In this document: piece by piece, positions 22,261-28,620 of the stretch
How the letters are laid out: the number at the start of each line of letters is the position of its first letter
Numbering within the stretch: position 1 is the stretch's first letter
Virus record (IMG/VR): IMGVR_UViG_3300037507_000290
Span: 1 to 37,817 of that record
DNA from: a virus
Direction: 5' to 3' (one strand)
Length of the DNA: 37,817 nucleotides
Translations under genes and position numbers: made by a program
Notes under the pieces: generated by a model
The model's database searches: none
Seen by the model: the letters and a program-made list of their open reading frames with translations, nothing else
Told to the model about the DNA's origin: nothing

Positions 22261-22434
22261 ATGGAAACCCTAATAGAAATCTTGACAGGCACACACATCG
22301 GCGGTATCTTCGCACTACTTCAGACGATTCTCTACGTGTTGATTCTCTTCACAGTAGCGGTCCTCTCGTGGTGGTTGGCGATAGTAATTACAGACCTGAA
22401 GAAAAAACTACGACGTAAGACAGGAGAAAAATAA
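22261..22434 (+). CDS. Small single-span membrane protein (57 aa)
   Basis: ATG 22261 directly follows the previous TAA. The product has one clear hydrophobic span of about 27 residues (LLQTILYVLILFTVAVLSWW then LAIVI) followed by a Lys/Arg-rich tail (DLKKKLRRKTGEK), which predicts the C-terminus in the cytoplasm. Early expression argues against lysis; superinfection exclusion or membrane remodelling are possible (inference). Its last codons encode the GACAGGAGAA motif of the next gene. Confidence 0.72.
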   Translation: METLIEILTGTHIGGIFALLQTILYVLILFTVAVLSWWLAIVITDLKKKLRRKTGEK

Positions 22435-22626
22435 ATGAGCAAGAAACAGTCAGCCTTCCTCGTAATTGTGGAATGGACAAAGAGTAAAAGCACAGTAAAG
22501 ATTTACGACGGAGCGCAGGAGTTAGACATTGACAAACCCTTAGCCGAGGGCGTAGGCTCTCACTGGCGCGGAGCAATGGGCGAGGCGTTGGAACAAATCA
22601 ACATACAGACAGGAGAAGAACAATGA
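22435..22626 (+). CDS. Small early protein (63 aa), unknown
   Basis: 63 residues with strand-rich SAFLVIVEWTKSKSTVKIYD and an acidic, helical C-terminus (AMGEALEQINIQTGEEQ). ATG 22435 follows GACAGGAGAA. The final codons (QTGEEQ) are themselves the start-associated sequence of the next gene, whose ATG overlaps this TGA as ATGA. No family recognised. Confidence 0.7.
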   Translation: MSKKQSAFLVIVEWTKSKSTVKIYDGAQELDIDKPLAEGVGSHWRGAMGEALEQINIQTGEEQ

Positions 22627-22910
22627 AAGTAGGAACACTCATCGCACGTCTAAGAAAGAACTATGACTTAGACCAAGACGTAATGGCTTTCGTTATTGGT
22701 TCAGAATATAAAGAGAGCAAGGCAGGAGTCTTCGATAGAGCGGTGGAAATCTGGGACAGCGAGGACATTCTCTCGGTCTTCCAAGATTATCTCAATGACC
22801 TATACATCGACGCAGAGTTCCAAGTTACCAAGGACGAGCAAGCCGAGGATGCGGTAGATTCTTATCTCAATGACCTAGCAGAGGCGGAACTCAATGAACA
22901 AAACGTATAG
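22623..22910 (+). CDS. Early hypothetical protein (95 aa), acidic
   Basis: 95 residues with an N-terminal MKVGTLIARLRKNYDLDQDV, then a strongly acidic helical half (DEQAEDAVDSYLNDLAEAEL). Acidity could mean DNA mimicry, but nothing else supports that. Overlaps the next gene by 17 bases. Function unknown. Confidence 0.7.
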   Translation: MKVGTLIARLRKNYDLDQDVMAFVIGSEYKESKAGVFDRAVEIWDSEDILSVFQDYLNDLYIDAEFQVTKDEQAEDAVDSYLNDLAEAELNEQNV

Positions 22911-23121
22911 GGTTACTTACGAACTAAAGGGCGTTCGTATCATAGATGTCACCGCAGATTCAAACAAGTTGCCAGATAATTTTGATGTCCTAAGTCCGCA
23001 AGAACAAGACGAGTTGCTCTATGAGACTCAAGTCTTTTCAGTCCTACACACAGAGGACATTGACTACGGCAAAGCCGTCTCTGTCCTGCCACTTCGAGAG
23101 AATCTAAAGGTGGTTCAGTAA
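22894..23121 (+). CDS. Small early protein (75 aa), unknown
   Basis: 75 residues; begins NKTYRVTYELKGVRIIDVTA, a beta-hairpin-like start, followed by an acidic helical region (SPQEQDELLYETQVFSVLHT). ATG 22894 lies inside the end of the previous gene behind GGCGGAAC. The stop shares TAATG with the WhiB gene. Function unknown. Confidence 0.7.
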   Translation: MNKTYRVTYELKGVRIIDVTADSNKLPDNFDVLSPQEQDELLYETQVFSVLHTEDIDYGKAVSVLPLRENLKVVQ

Positions 23122-23468
23122 TGCTACAAGATACCTTCGCAATGCCTCCCGACTGGCACGAACAATCAGGTTGTGGCAAGCACCCCGACCCCGAACTCTG
23201 GTGGTACAAGTCTTCCAAGATAAAGGATGAGGTAGAACTACAAATCCTCAGAATGGTAGAGGCTGTCGAAATATGTAATGAATGTCCTGTGCGTACATTG
23301 TGCTTACAGCAGGGACTAGAAGAGGAGAATCTACACGGAGGTTCCATATGGGGCGGGCTTATGAACTACGAAAGACGTATGCTCTTAGGCAAGTCAAGCC
23401 TCAACTCTTTCAGAGAAGAGGGGTATATGGTTAGGAAAGTAAGGGCTAAGGTTGGTAGAGTATCCTAA
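23121..23468 (+). CDS. whiB: WhiB-family iron-sulfur transcriptional regulator
   Basis: 115 residues. The four invariant Cys are present: Cys18 and Cys52, Cys55, Cys61 (ICNECPVRTLC), which bind a [4Fe-4S] cluster, followed by the signature turn GGSIWGGL (73-80) and a basic C-terminal tail (MVRKVRAKVGRVS) for DNA or sigma-factor contact. WhiB proteins bind the principal sigma factor region 4 and are confined to Actinobacteria and their phages, which identifies the host phylum. Phage WhiB proteins such as that of mycobacteriophage TM4 can downregulate host whiB genes. Here it sits late in the early unit and may redirect host RNA polymerase (inference). Confidence 0.93.
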   Translation: MLQDTFAMPPDWHEQSGCGKHPDPELWWYKSSKIKDEVELQILRMVEAVEICNECPVRTLCLQQGLEEENLHGGSIWGGLMNYERRMLLGKSSLNSFREEGYMVRKVRAKVGRVS

Positions 23469-23881
23469 TGAAAAAGCGAACAGCAGTTGTGAGTGCGGTG
23501 GTTGGTGCTCTTCTTGTGGTCTCAGCCCCGCCTCTCATTCCCCCAATGCTCAAAGACAAGCCAGTCAAAGAAGAAAGAACTCAAGCAACAATGGCAGAGA
23601 AGCGGGCAAATAAAGCCCTAGCAAAACGCTATGCGTGGGTGGGCTATGGTTGGAAAGATATGGAATGGAGATGCCTTGATTATATATTTACTAAGGAGAG
23701 TCGTTATGACCATCTTGCCAAGAACAGGCAAGGTTCATCGGCATATGGTATTGGGCAACTCCTTAAGGAAACTAACAAAGACCCCGCAATCCAAATCTTA
23801 CACGCCTACAAATACATAACGAAACGTTATCAAACACCTTGCCGTGCTATGAAGTTCCACTTAAGACATAATTACTACTGA
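23468..23881 (+). CDS. Lytic transglycosylase-like cell-wall hydrolase with signal anchor
   Basis: 137 residues. The N-terminal KKRTAVVSAVVGALLVVSAP is a signal peptide or anchor. The catalytic region has FTKESRYDHLAKN (Glu77 as candidate catalytic acid) and SSAYGIGQLLKETN (91-103), the ES...AYGIGQ pattern of SLT-type transglycosylases, then PCRAMKFHLRHNYY at the end. It would cleave glycan strands outside the membrane. It lies in the early unit, away from holin and endolysin. Superinfection control, wall remodelling or a regulated lysis role are possible. Coupled to whiB (TAATG) and to the next gene (TGATG). Confidence 0.82.
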   Translation: MKKRTAVVSAVVGALLVVSAPPLIPPMLKDKPVKEERTQATMAEKRANKALAKRYAWVGYGWKDMEWRCLDYIFTKESRYDHLAKNRQGSSAYGIGQLLKETNKDPAIQILHAYKYITKRYQTPCRAMKFHLRHNYY

Positions 23882-24057
23882 TGCTAGACTTACGCGGAGA
23901 ACCAATACTGGTCTGCCTATGTGGTAGCAAGATGTGGAACATCACTGTCATATGGGATGAAGACACTCGTGAGGTAGGTTGGTACGACTTAAGACAAGAA
24001 TGTAAATTGTGCGGGGCTATAGCCACCGCTCCGACACCGATAGATGGAGAGATGTAA
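23881..24057 (+). CDS. Small zinc-ribbon protein (58 aa)
   Basis: ATG 23881 overlaps the previous TGA as TGATG; TAA 24055-24057 overlaps the next ATG. Product begins MLDLRGEPILVCLCGSKMWN, has a second pair in QECKLCGAIATAP and ends TPIDGEM. CxC(G) plus CxxC(G) about 30 residues apart form a zinc ribbon. I recognise the LDLRGEPILVC...ATAPTPID pattern from actinophage genomes; function unknown, nucleic-acid binding likely. Confidence 0.78.
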   Translation: MLDLRGEPILVCLCGSKMWNITVIWDEDTREVGWYDLRQECKLCGAIATAPTPIDGEM

Positions 24058-24227
24058 TGCCGACGTATGAATACAGATGCGAAGAGTGCCTAGCATTTCA
24101 AGAGACGCAGATTCATTTTGAAGTTGGACCTGAGTGCCCAGTATGTTATCGAACTATGAAGAGAGTCTGGTCTGCCCCTGGCATCCAGTTCAAAGGCACA
24201 GGATTTTACAAGACAGACAACCGCTAG
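24057..24227 (+). CDS. FmdB-type zinc-ribbon protein
   Basis: 56 residues starting at ATG 24057 (MPTYEYRCEECLAFQ); an in-frame ATG at 24009 would lie within the previous gene and lacks a ribosome-binding site. Cys pairs CEEC and CPVC (PECPVCYRTMKRVWSAPGI) and the ending FKGTGFYKTDNR match the FmdB/putative regulatory zinc-ribbon family. It is the last plus-strand gene. Its TAG shares the palindrome CTAG (24224-24227) with the stop of the converging minus-strand gene, leaving no room for a terminator. Confidence 0.85.
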   Translation: MPTYEYRCEECLAFQETQIHFEVGPECPVCYRTMKRVWSAPGIQFKGTGFYKTDNR

Positions 24228-24868
24228 TCTTCTAGTTCGTCTTCTTTATCTGGTAAATCATAATCAGGAAATGGCTTGAAGCCACCTAATTTGCGAATCA
24301 TTCTATTGATTGCCCGCTTGTGGCGCATACGAGCAGCATCCTCAGAGCCTAAACTTAAGAGGTTAGCAATCTCCTTGAAGTCCATTGACTGAGCGTGACG
24401 CATAAACAAAATCTTTCTATCTTCCTTACCAATCTTCCAATACACATAGTCAATCTCAATCATCAACGCCATTAGATTGCCACCTTCAGCAGGGGCAGAG
24501 GGGCGACCCACTCTTCCAATGTTCAACTTGTGAGACGTAGTGAACTCACCTCTTAAGACAGGAGGAAGCACAGCCTCAACTACTTCAGCAGTGTAGTAAT
24601 ACAGGTCAGCCGTGTCATAGCCAACAGACTTAGCCTTCCACTTCTGGCAGTAATCTAAAGCCTGGTTGCGTAGGCTACGATAGATAAGATTCTTCGCATC
24701 CTTGGGACCCTTGGCTTCCCACTCGTCTAACTTATTTGGATGTTCAGCGAACCACTGGTAGAGCACCTGTCTTATGTCATCAATCTCGACCATATCAAAC
24801 TTGCGAGAATACTCAAGAGCGACAGCATCCACTACATATTGCCAAGGTTCAATGCGTTCCCAGTTCAT
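24224..24868 (-). CDS. Sigma-70-like DNA-binding factor
   Basis: 214 residues. The N-terminal part (YSRKFDMVEIDDIRQVLYQW, NLIYRSLRNQALDYCQKWKA) resembles sigma region 2, and the C-terminal part (KEDRKILFMRHAQSMDFKEI, ANLLSLGSEDAARMRHKRAI) is a region-4-type helix-turn-helix. It is the last gene of the middle unit, well placed to switch transcription to late promoters, for example the weak -35 site upstream of the terminase. Sequence similarity is by eye only; an anti-sigma or simple HTH regulator is possible. Confidence 0.72.
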   Translation of the reverse strand: MNWERIEPWQYVVDAVALEYSRKFDMVEIDDIRQVLYQWFAEHPNKLDEWEAKGPKDAKNLIYRSLRNQALDYCQKWKAKSVGYDTADLYYYTAEVVEAVLPPVLRGEFTTSHKLNIGRVGRPSAPAEGGNLMALMIEIDYVYWKIGKEDRKILFMRHAQSMDFKEIANLLSLGSEDAARMRHKRAINRMIRKLGGFKPFPDYDLPDKEDELED

Positions 24869-25263
24869 AGTAACTTAGTTCCCAACTTGACGTTGAGGAG
24901 TCCCACTTTCTTTATTCTGTTGTTGTTATTGGCAAACTCAGTAGTTGTTGGCAACCACTTATCGTGCCACCTCATATCAATCTCCGACTTAAGTATAGAT
25001 TCAAGGTCAAAAAAATATACCCCTTGCGGGGTGTAATTTACATAGCAGGGTGAGTATGACAACTTACCTGCTTCGGTAACAAGAAAGTCGAACTTATACT
25101 TCTCGATAAGCAGGTCGTCGTAATGAGTCTTTCGTGACTTAAGTTCTATGAACAACTTGTATTCATCTGACTGGCAATCAAAGCCGTCGAACTCAGACTC
25201 GGAACGAGTCAGGTCAGGATAAAACTTTTCCTTCAGCCAATCAAAGAGTTCGGGTTCTCTCAC
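24865..25263 (-). CDS. PD-(D/E)XK nuclease-like protein
   Basis: 132 residues. Asp29 (FDGFDCQ) and IELKSRK with Glu40 and Lys42 form a D...ExK signature of restriction-endonuclease-like nucleases. Before it lies DWLKEKFYPDLTRSESEFDG, a typical first helix. It could act in recombination, host DNA degradation or packaging. It overlaps the sigma-like gene by four bases (ATGA) and is preceded by the Nmad1-like gene. Fold is an inference from a short motif. Confidence 0.62.
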   Translation of the reverse strand: MREPELFDWLKEKFYPDLTRSESEFDGFDCQSDEYKLFIELKSRKTHYDDLLIEKYKFDFLVTEAGKLSYSPCYVNYTPQGVYFFDLESILKSEIDMRWHDKWLPTTTEFANNNNRIKKVGLLNVKLGTKLL

Positions 25264-25637
25264 TTCTCACTATCCCATTGCTGTCTTAAGACTAAGAGAC
25301 CTATGATTGCGTAGTTTGCCATATCCTTAAAGGAGTCTTCAAGCGATTCGTACTGTGGGTTGGACACACCTCTGTCGACGAGGTTATTAATCCTTGCCAA
25401 CTTATCGTGCATACGAACTCGCAGTCCATTGATAGGACCACCTGGTGATTCAGATATATTCTTCGGACCGTAATCAATGTGCTTCTTAAGTAGTAATGCT
25501 TGGAGTTCATCGAACGTTTGTTCTACATTCTGGACGAAAGGAGCGGAATTGACAGAGTGACTGTGAGCATTCCGCTCTCTGATTTTGTCTGCGTAATATT
25601 GTAACCCATCCCTGTTAGGTGACTTATAATCTGCCAT
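25260..25637 (-). CDS. Nucleotide-modification-associated domain 1 (DUF1599)-like
   Basis: 125 residues. The helical core LLLKKHIDYGPKNISESPGG, MHDKLARINNLVDRG and ESLEDSFKDMANYAIIGLLV matches the pattern I know from DUF1599/Nmad1, an all-helical MazG/dUTPase-like fold often found with phage nucleotide metabolism. Acidic residues in the ESLEDSFKDMANY helix would hold metal ions for nucleotide hydrolysis. It may adjust dNTP pools or be linked to base modification; no modifying enzyme is recognised in the window. Confidence 0.75.
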   Translation of the reverse strand: MADYKSPNRDGLQYYADKIRERNAHSHSVNSAPFVQNVEQTFDELQALLLKKHIDYGPKNISESPGGPINGLRVRMHDKLARINNLVDRGVSNPQYESLEDSFKDMANYAIIGLLVLRQQWDSEK

Positions 25638-25643
25638 ACTTCC

Positions 25644-26009
25644 TCACGCTCCGCTTTCGTCAGTGTCATTAGGTTTGCTTTCCTCCAATAGTTTCTTAAG
25701 ACTCGACTCGAACTTCAACATCTCGGAACCTACCACAACTTCCTCAATGAGTTCGTCTAGTACTTCACTACCAGATTCAGCAGCATAAAGTGTAACATAT
25801 GTGGATTGAGTTATTTGTCTGATTTGTTCTGGTTCTTCGGCGTGTTCGTAAATAAATCTCAACAGACTTCCGACCAGTAACTTGACCCCATTGGGCAAGA
25901 CTATTGCTGGGTCGAACTCGTCATCATCTTCTAGGTGGTGGTCTACCATCTCAAAGGCATTGTCAAAGTGAATGCCACAGCCGTCGCAATAAAGTTCGTG
26001 GTCATCCAT
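25644..26009 (-). CDS. C2H2 zinc-finger-like acidic protein (121 aa)
   Basis: 121 residues. The N-terminus CDGCGIHFDNAFEMVDHHLE fits a C2H2 finger (two Cys, then two His). The rest is acidic and helical (DELIEEVVVGSEMLKFESSL). In actinophages similar small finger proteins occur near primase genes. Its ATG overlaps the stop of the TOPRIM gene (TAATG), so it may be a replisome accessory (inference). Confidence 0.65.
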   Translation of the reverse strand: MDDHELYCDGCGIHFDNAFEMVDHHLEDDDEFDPAIVLPNGVKLLVGSLLRFIYEHAEEPEQIRQITQSTYVTLYAAESGSEVLDELIEEVVVGSEMLKFESSLKKLLEESKPNDTDESGA

Positions 26010-26623
26010 TATTCAATCTTCGCTCTAATTGCTTCCGCCCCGTGGCTAATATAGAATGAGTTAACGTCTTCTCCGTCGGGGAACCCGACGACAGTAACAG
26101 GGAGTTCTCTTGCAAGTGAAGAGGCAAACTCTTTTCCTGGCTGGTCCCCGTCGGCAAAGACAAAGACTCTTTCGAAATCGGCAAGGAGTCTCGTGTAATG
26201 TTTCTTCCAACTGTTAGCCCCTGGAACACCAACACAAGGAATACCAACACAGGCAGACATAGTAAGAGTATCCAATTCACCCTCACATACACCAATGTAA
26301 TCGCCAGCCCGCTCAATATCGAGAACATTATACATCTTAGTATCAGCCCCAGTGAGTCCCATATACTTAGGCTCCACCGCAGGATTGAGCGAACGGAAAC
26401 GTAAATCGACAACGCCAGACTTAGTAACATACGGTATAGCCAACCTTCCTTGGTACTGCTCGTGTCCTACTTCAGGCTCTGCGACTACGCCTAATCGCGC
26501 CAGCCGTGCTATCTCCATTGGGATACCTCTGCTTTTTAGGTAGTCCTCTGCCAGATAAATGCTTGCCGCGTACTTCTCCGCCGCCTTGCCCAACAATTCT
26601 TTCTGCGATGCGCTTTGCTTCAT
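26009..26623 (-). CDS. Primase TOPRIM subunit (DnaG-like)
   Basis: 204 residues. The N-terminal YLAEDYLKSRGIPMEIARLA is typical of the domain joining zinc finger and TOPRIM. The TOPRIM has VCEGELDTL (Glu114) and VFADGDQPGKEFASSL (Asp158, Asp160), the three acidic residues that bind metal. It lacks the zinc finger, which is encoded in another frame by the upstream gene; the two overlap by 152 bases. Start ATG 26623 has CAAGACAGGAG upstream within the first gene, a start-associated sequence. The two products together would make one primase that synthesises RNA primers for the helicase at 27389-28171. Confidence 0.87.
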   Translation of the reverse strand: MKQSASQKELLGKAAEKYAASIYLAEDYLKSRGIPMEIARLARLGVVAEPEVGHEQYQGRLAIPYVTKSGVVDLRFRSLNPAVEPKYMGLTGADTKMYNVLDIERAGDYIGVCEGELDTLTMSACVGIPCVGVPGANSWKKHYTRLLADFERVFVFADGDQPGKEFASSLARELPVTVVGFPDGEDVNSFYISHGAEAIRAKIE

Positions 26624-26837
26624 TGATATTCACGTGCTCCTGTCTTGAGATTATTTGTAAACTATTACCTTGGACTCCGCAAGCGAAGCATATAAAGATA
26701 TTAAGGTCGAGGTTGGCACTACCACTTTGGTGCGTGTCGTCGTGGAATGGACACTTGATATTAGTCTGCCCGTGATTGCGTCGAACGTCCGCTCCGTAGT
26801 GGACGAGGACGTCTCGGATACTTGGTAAATCACTCAC
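26472..26837 (-). CDS. Primase CHC2 zinc-finger subunit
   Basis: 121 residues. CPFHDDTHQSGSANLDL then FICFACGVQGN gives zinc ligands Cys29, His32, Cys50 and Cys53, the CHC2 finger of DnaG primases. The last 50 residues (EVRGKHLSGRGLPKKQRYPN) are basic and are encoded in the 152-base overlap with the TOPRIM gene. Both frames look protein-like there, so it is dual-coding, not a simple frameshift error. The finger recognises template DNA; catalysis needs the TOPRIM partner. Confidence 0.82.
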   Translation of the reverse strand: MSDLPSIRDVLVHYGADVRRNHGQTNIKCPFHDDTHQSGSANLDLNIFICFACGVQGNSLQIISRQEHVNINEAKRIAERIVGQGGGEVRGKHLSGRGLPKKQRYPNGDSTAGAIRRSRRA

Positions 26838-27192
26838 TGTCCCCTACTCTCTCCTGTAACCATTGGTCTAAATCTTGTACAACCCAAGCCCTATCTATGC
26901 CAGCGTTGCGACGCTTAACTATAACGAAGGCAGGCGGTTCTGTCTTAAGACCGCGAGCCTTCGCATAGTTCTTTGCTTCTACCTGAGCCTCGTCCCAGAA
27001 GGCAGGTAAGTCAATCTTCTTTCGGTTCTTAAGTTCTAAGATGTATGTCTTGCCAGCAACGACAGCGACAAGGTCGCCTTCATCTTTGGCTCCAGTCTTG
27101 GTGAGTCGTTCGCATACAGCACCCATAGCCCTAAACCATTTCATTACATCGGTCTCGAACTGTGCGCCCTTGCGCCCATTAGGGTTAGCCAT
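26830..27192 (-). CDS. Hjc-like PD-(D/E)XK nuclease (Holliday junction resolvase type)
   Basis: 120 residues. KGAQFETDVMKWFRAMGAVC (Glu13), GAKDEGDLVAV (Asp40) and YILELKNRKK (Glu53, Lys55) give the E...D...ExK order of archaeal-type resolvases and related phage nucleases. It would cleave branched DNA, resolving recombination or replication intermediates before packaging. Overlaps the zinc-finger primase gene by eight bases. RecB-like or restriction-like activity is an alternative. Confidence 0.75.
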   Translation of the reverse strand: MANPNGRKGAQFETDVMKWFRAMGAVCERLTKTGAKDEGDLVAVVAGKTYILELKNRKKIDLPAFWDEAQVEAKNYAKARGLKTEPPAFVIVKRRNAGIDRAWVVQDLDQWLQERVGDSE

Positions 27193-27380
27193 TACGAAGC
27201 ACTCTTATCCTTCATCAGGATTCTGATTGCCCAGTCCAGTCCATCGTGCACACCTTGTGTGTACTCATCTGTGATAGGAACCTTAGCATCTTCAATCTTC
27301 TGTATGAACTTACTGACTTGCTTAGCAACTTCAGCGTAAGCAATCTCTTTAGCGTGAATCTCTAGGTAATCGTCGTCCAT
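27192..27380 (-). CDS. Small hypothetical protein (62 aa)
   Basis: 62 residues, helical and acidic (DDDYLEIHAKEIAYAEVAKQ, HDGLDWAIRILMKDKSAS). No motif. Lies between helicase and resolvase genes with TAATG coupling to the latter, so a replisome accessory role is possible. Confidence 0.68.
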   Translation of the reverse strand: MDDDYLEIHAKEIAYAEVAKQVSKFIQKIEDAKVPITDEYTQGVHDGLDWAIRILMKDKSAS

Positions 27381-27388
27381 TGTAACTC

Positions 27389-28171
27389 CTATGCGTTCTC
27401 GGGGATGTCTTCTATGTACATATACTCAGGGTTGAACGCTAACCACGCGTTGAGATTCGCGTTAGCATCCGCTCTACCATACCTGTTCTTGACTGGCGCA
27501 ACTGCCATAGCAGTTCCGACGACTCCGAGAGTACAGATAAGCGCAGGGAGTTGAGCCACCTTTCCTTGGAGTGCCGACCTTGGTTGGCAAGGTTTGCCTT
27601 CCACAGCCTCCGATGTATGGTGTAGTACAACAATCGCAGCATTAGTCGCTCGAGCAAGATACTTTAACTCCTTCATAATCGCTCGCATTGATGCGAACTC
27701 TTCGCCACCATCAGTGGCTACATCCATTAGGTTATCTACAAAGATAGCCACAGGCGGGCATCCCCATAGTTCTTCAAAGGCTTGAACCTCTTCATCAATA
27801 TCAACAAGGCTAGGGCTTGACTCAAATGACCAGACAATGTGACTGCCCTTGGCAAGGGTAGCCTTAGTCCAACCCAAATCATTCTGTAATAGATACTCAA
27901 CATCACTCTGATTCTTACCGCTAATCATTGACGCAAGGCGCATAGCCATTGTGTGTGCGTTGGTATCTGCTGAGATATACAGCGTAGGAACTTTCATCTT
28001 CAGTGCTAATGCCAAGGCTAGTGTTGACTTACCTACACCTGGAGTTCCTGCCATCATAGAGACTTCTGCTCTACGAAAGATAATCTTATTTGTTTCAAAT
28101 GCTTTGAACACAGCGGGCAATGGTTCCCCACCGATGTCGGTTCTACCGACTGACCTTACTAAAGTTTTCAT
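27389..28171 (-). CDS. RecA/DnaB-superfamily ATPase, probable replicative helicase
   Basis: 260 residues. Walker A AGTPGVGKST (41-50), Walker B VAIFVDN (141-147), and a VVLHHTSE motif (181-188) that carries the sensor position in DnaB/RepA/AAA_25-type ATPases, then KNRYGRAD (Arg finger-like). It lacks the DnaB N-terminal domain, so it is the core type (like RepA or AAA_25) and probably acts as a hexamer. With the primase pair it forms the phage replication module; DNA polymerase must come from the host. ATG 28171 lies behind TTAAGACAGGAG and a hairpin (28194-28226). Confidence 0.82.
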   Translation of the reverse strand: MKTLVRSVGRTDIGGEPLPAVFKAFETNKIIFRRAEVSMMAGTPGVGKSTLALALALKMKVPTLYISADTNAHTMAMRLASMISGKNQSDVEYLLQNDLGWTKATLAKGSHIVWSFESSPSLVDIDEEVQAFEELWGCPPVAIFVDNLMDVATDGGEEFASMRAIMKELKYLARATNAAIVVLHHTSEAVEGKPCQPRSALQGKVAQLPALICTLGVVGTAMAVAPVKNRYGRADANANLNAWLAFNPEYMYIEDIPENA

Positions 28172-28245
28172 TATGCTCCTGTCTTAAGTTGAAACCACCC
28201 ACTACCTTCCCCGAATAGTAGGTGGTCTCAGTTGTCCCCGATAAG
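28172..28245 (-). promoter_or_regulatory. Hairpin and start-associated sequence before the ATPase gene
   Basis: In this 74-base gap the minus-strand RNA forms ACCACC/GGTGGT (28221-28226 with 28194-28199) around a 21-base loop, with possible extra TAC/GTA pairs inside. CTTAAGACAGGAG follows, just before the ATG of the ATPase gene. The arrangement hairpin-then-GACAGGAG repeats the pattern of the early unit on the opposite strand. No terminator or promoter is evident. Confidence 0.5.
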
Positions 28246-28620
28246 TTAGTTAACGGGCTTGCACTGGTCAGCACCCTGTGGTTGAGGGCAAGACCAGAAC
28301 GCGTATGGTTGTCCTGTCTTCTTACTTACGCCACTTCGGAATACTCGCGGTCCGTGAATACAGGTAGGGGACTGAGCCTTTGCCTGGTCTGGAATTGAGG
28401 AGACTGGTGGCGTTGTGACGGGAGTTGAAGCGGGCGTCGCTAAAGGGAGTGTGTTGTATGCCGCCGTAACCATCTTCGCAGTTGCTGCGATTTGAGTTGA
28501 GTAGTCGGATACGCCCTCAAGTAGAACGCTTAGTTCGTCAGCGGTATTAGCACGGACGTTAATCATATCTCCCGCAGGAGTTTTGTAGGAAACTTGTAGT
28601 TTCCAATCGTCGTTGTTCAT
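28246..28620 (-). CDS. Putative DNA-binding protein with C-terminal zinc-ribbon-like motif
   Basis: 124 residues from ATG 28620 (MNNDDWKLQVSYKTPAGDMI), chosen because ATGA overlaps the upstream stop; an in-frame ATG at 28671 lies within the upstream gene. The N-terminal strands (KLQVSYKTPAGDMINVRANT) precede a helical, Thr/Pro-rich linker, then CIHGPRVFRSGVSKK and YAFWSCPQPQGADQCKP, three Cys plus a His as probable metal ligands. I have seen this CxHG...R.G...W.CP...QC pattern in actinophage replication regions. A single-strand-binding or recombination mediator role is inferred. Confidence 0.6.
   Translation of the reverse strand: MNNDDWKLQVSYKTPAGDMINVRANTADELSVLLEGVSDYSTQIAATAKMVTAAYNTLPLATPASTPVTTPPVSSIPDQAKAQSPTCIHGPRVFRSGVSKKTGQPYAFWSCPQPQGADQCKPVN

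Larger units (their letters stand above)
19029..22617 (+). repeat. Recurrent start-associated sequence GACAGGAGAA (nine exact copies)
   Basis: The 10-mer GACAGGAGAA occurs exactly at 19029, 19330, 20056, 20613, 21032, 21489, 21798, 22419 and 22608. Each time an ATG follows 3 to 10 bases later, and the 10-mer is usually preceded by TAA, TTAC or similar. Minus-strand versions GACAGGAG precede the genes starting at 29400 (29406-29414), 28171 and 26623. It contains the Shine-Dalgarno AGGAG but the GAC prefix and AA suffix are conserved beyond need. Comparable start-associated sequences are described in cluster K mycobacteriophages. Likely a common translation or RNA-processing signal, possibly the target of a phage-encoded regulator. 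Confidence 0.85.

Noticed and set aside
28191-28245. A third hammerhead: plus-strand GAAACCACC...GGTGGTC resembles the GAAA, stem III, UC part
   Set aside because: There is no CTGATGA segment in either strand nearby, the base before GAAA is not the required C, and the plus strand is antisense to the operon. It is simply a hairpin.
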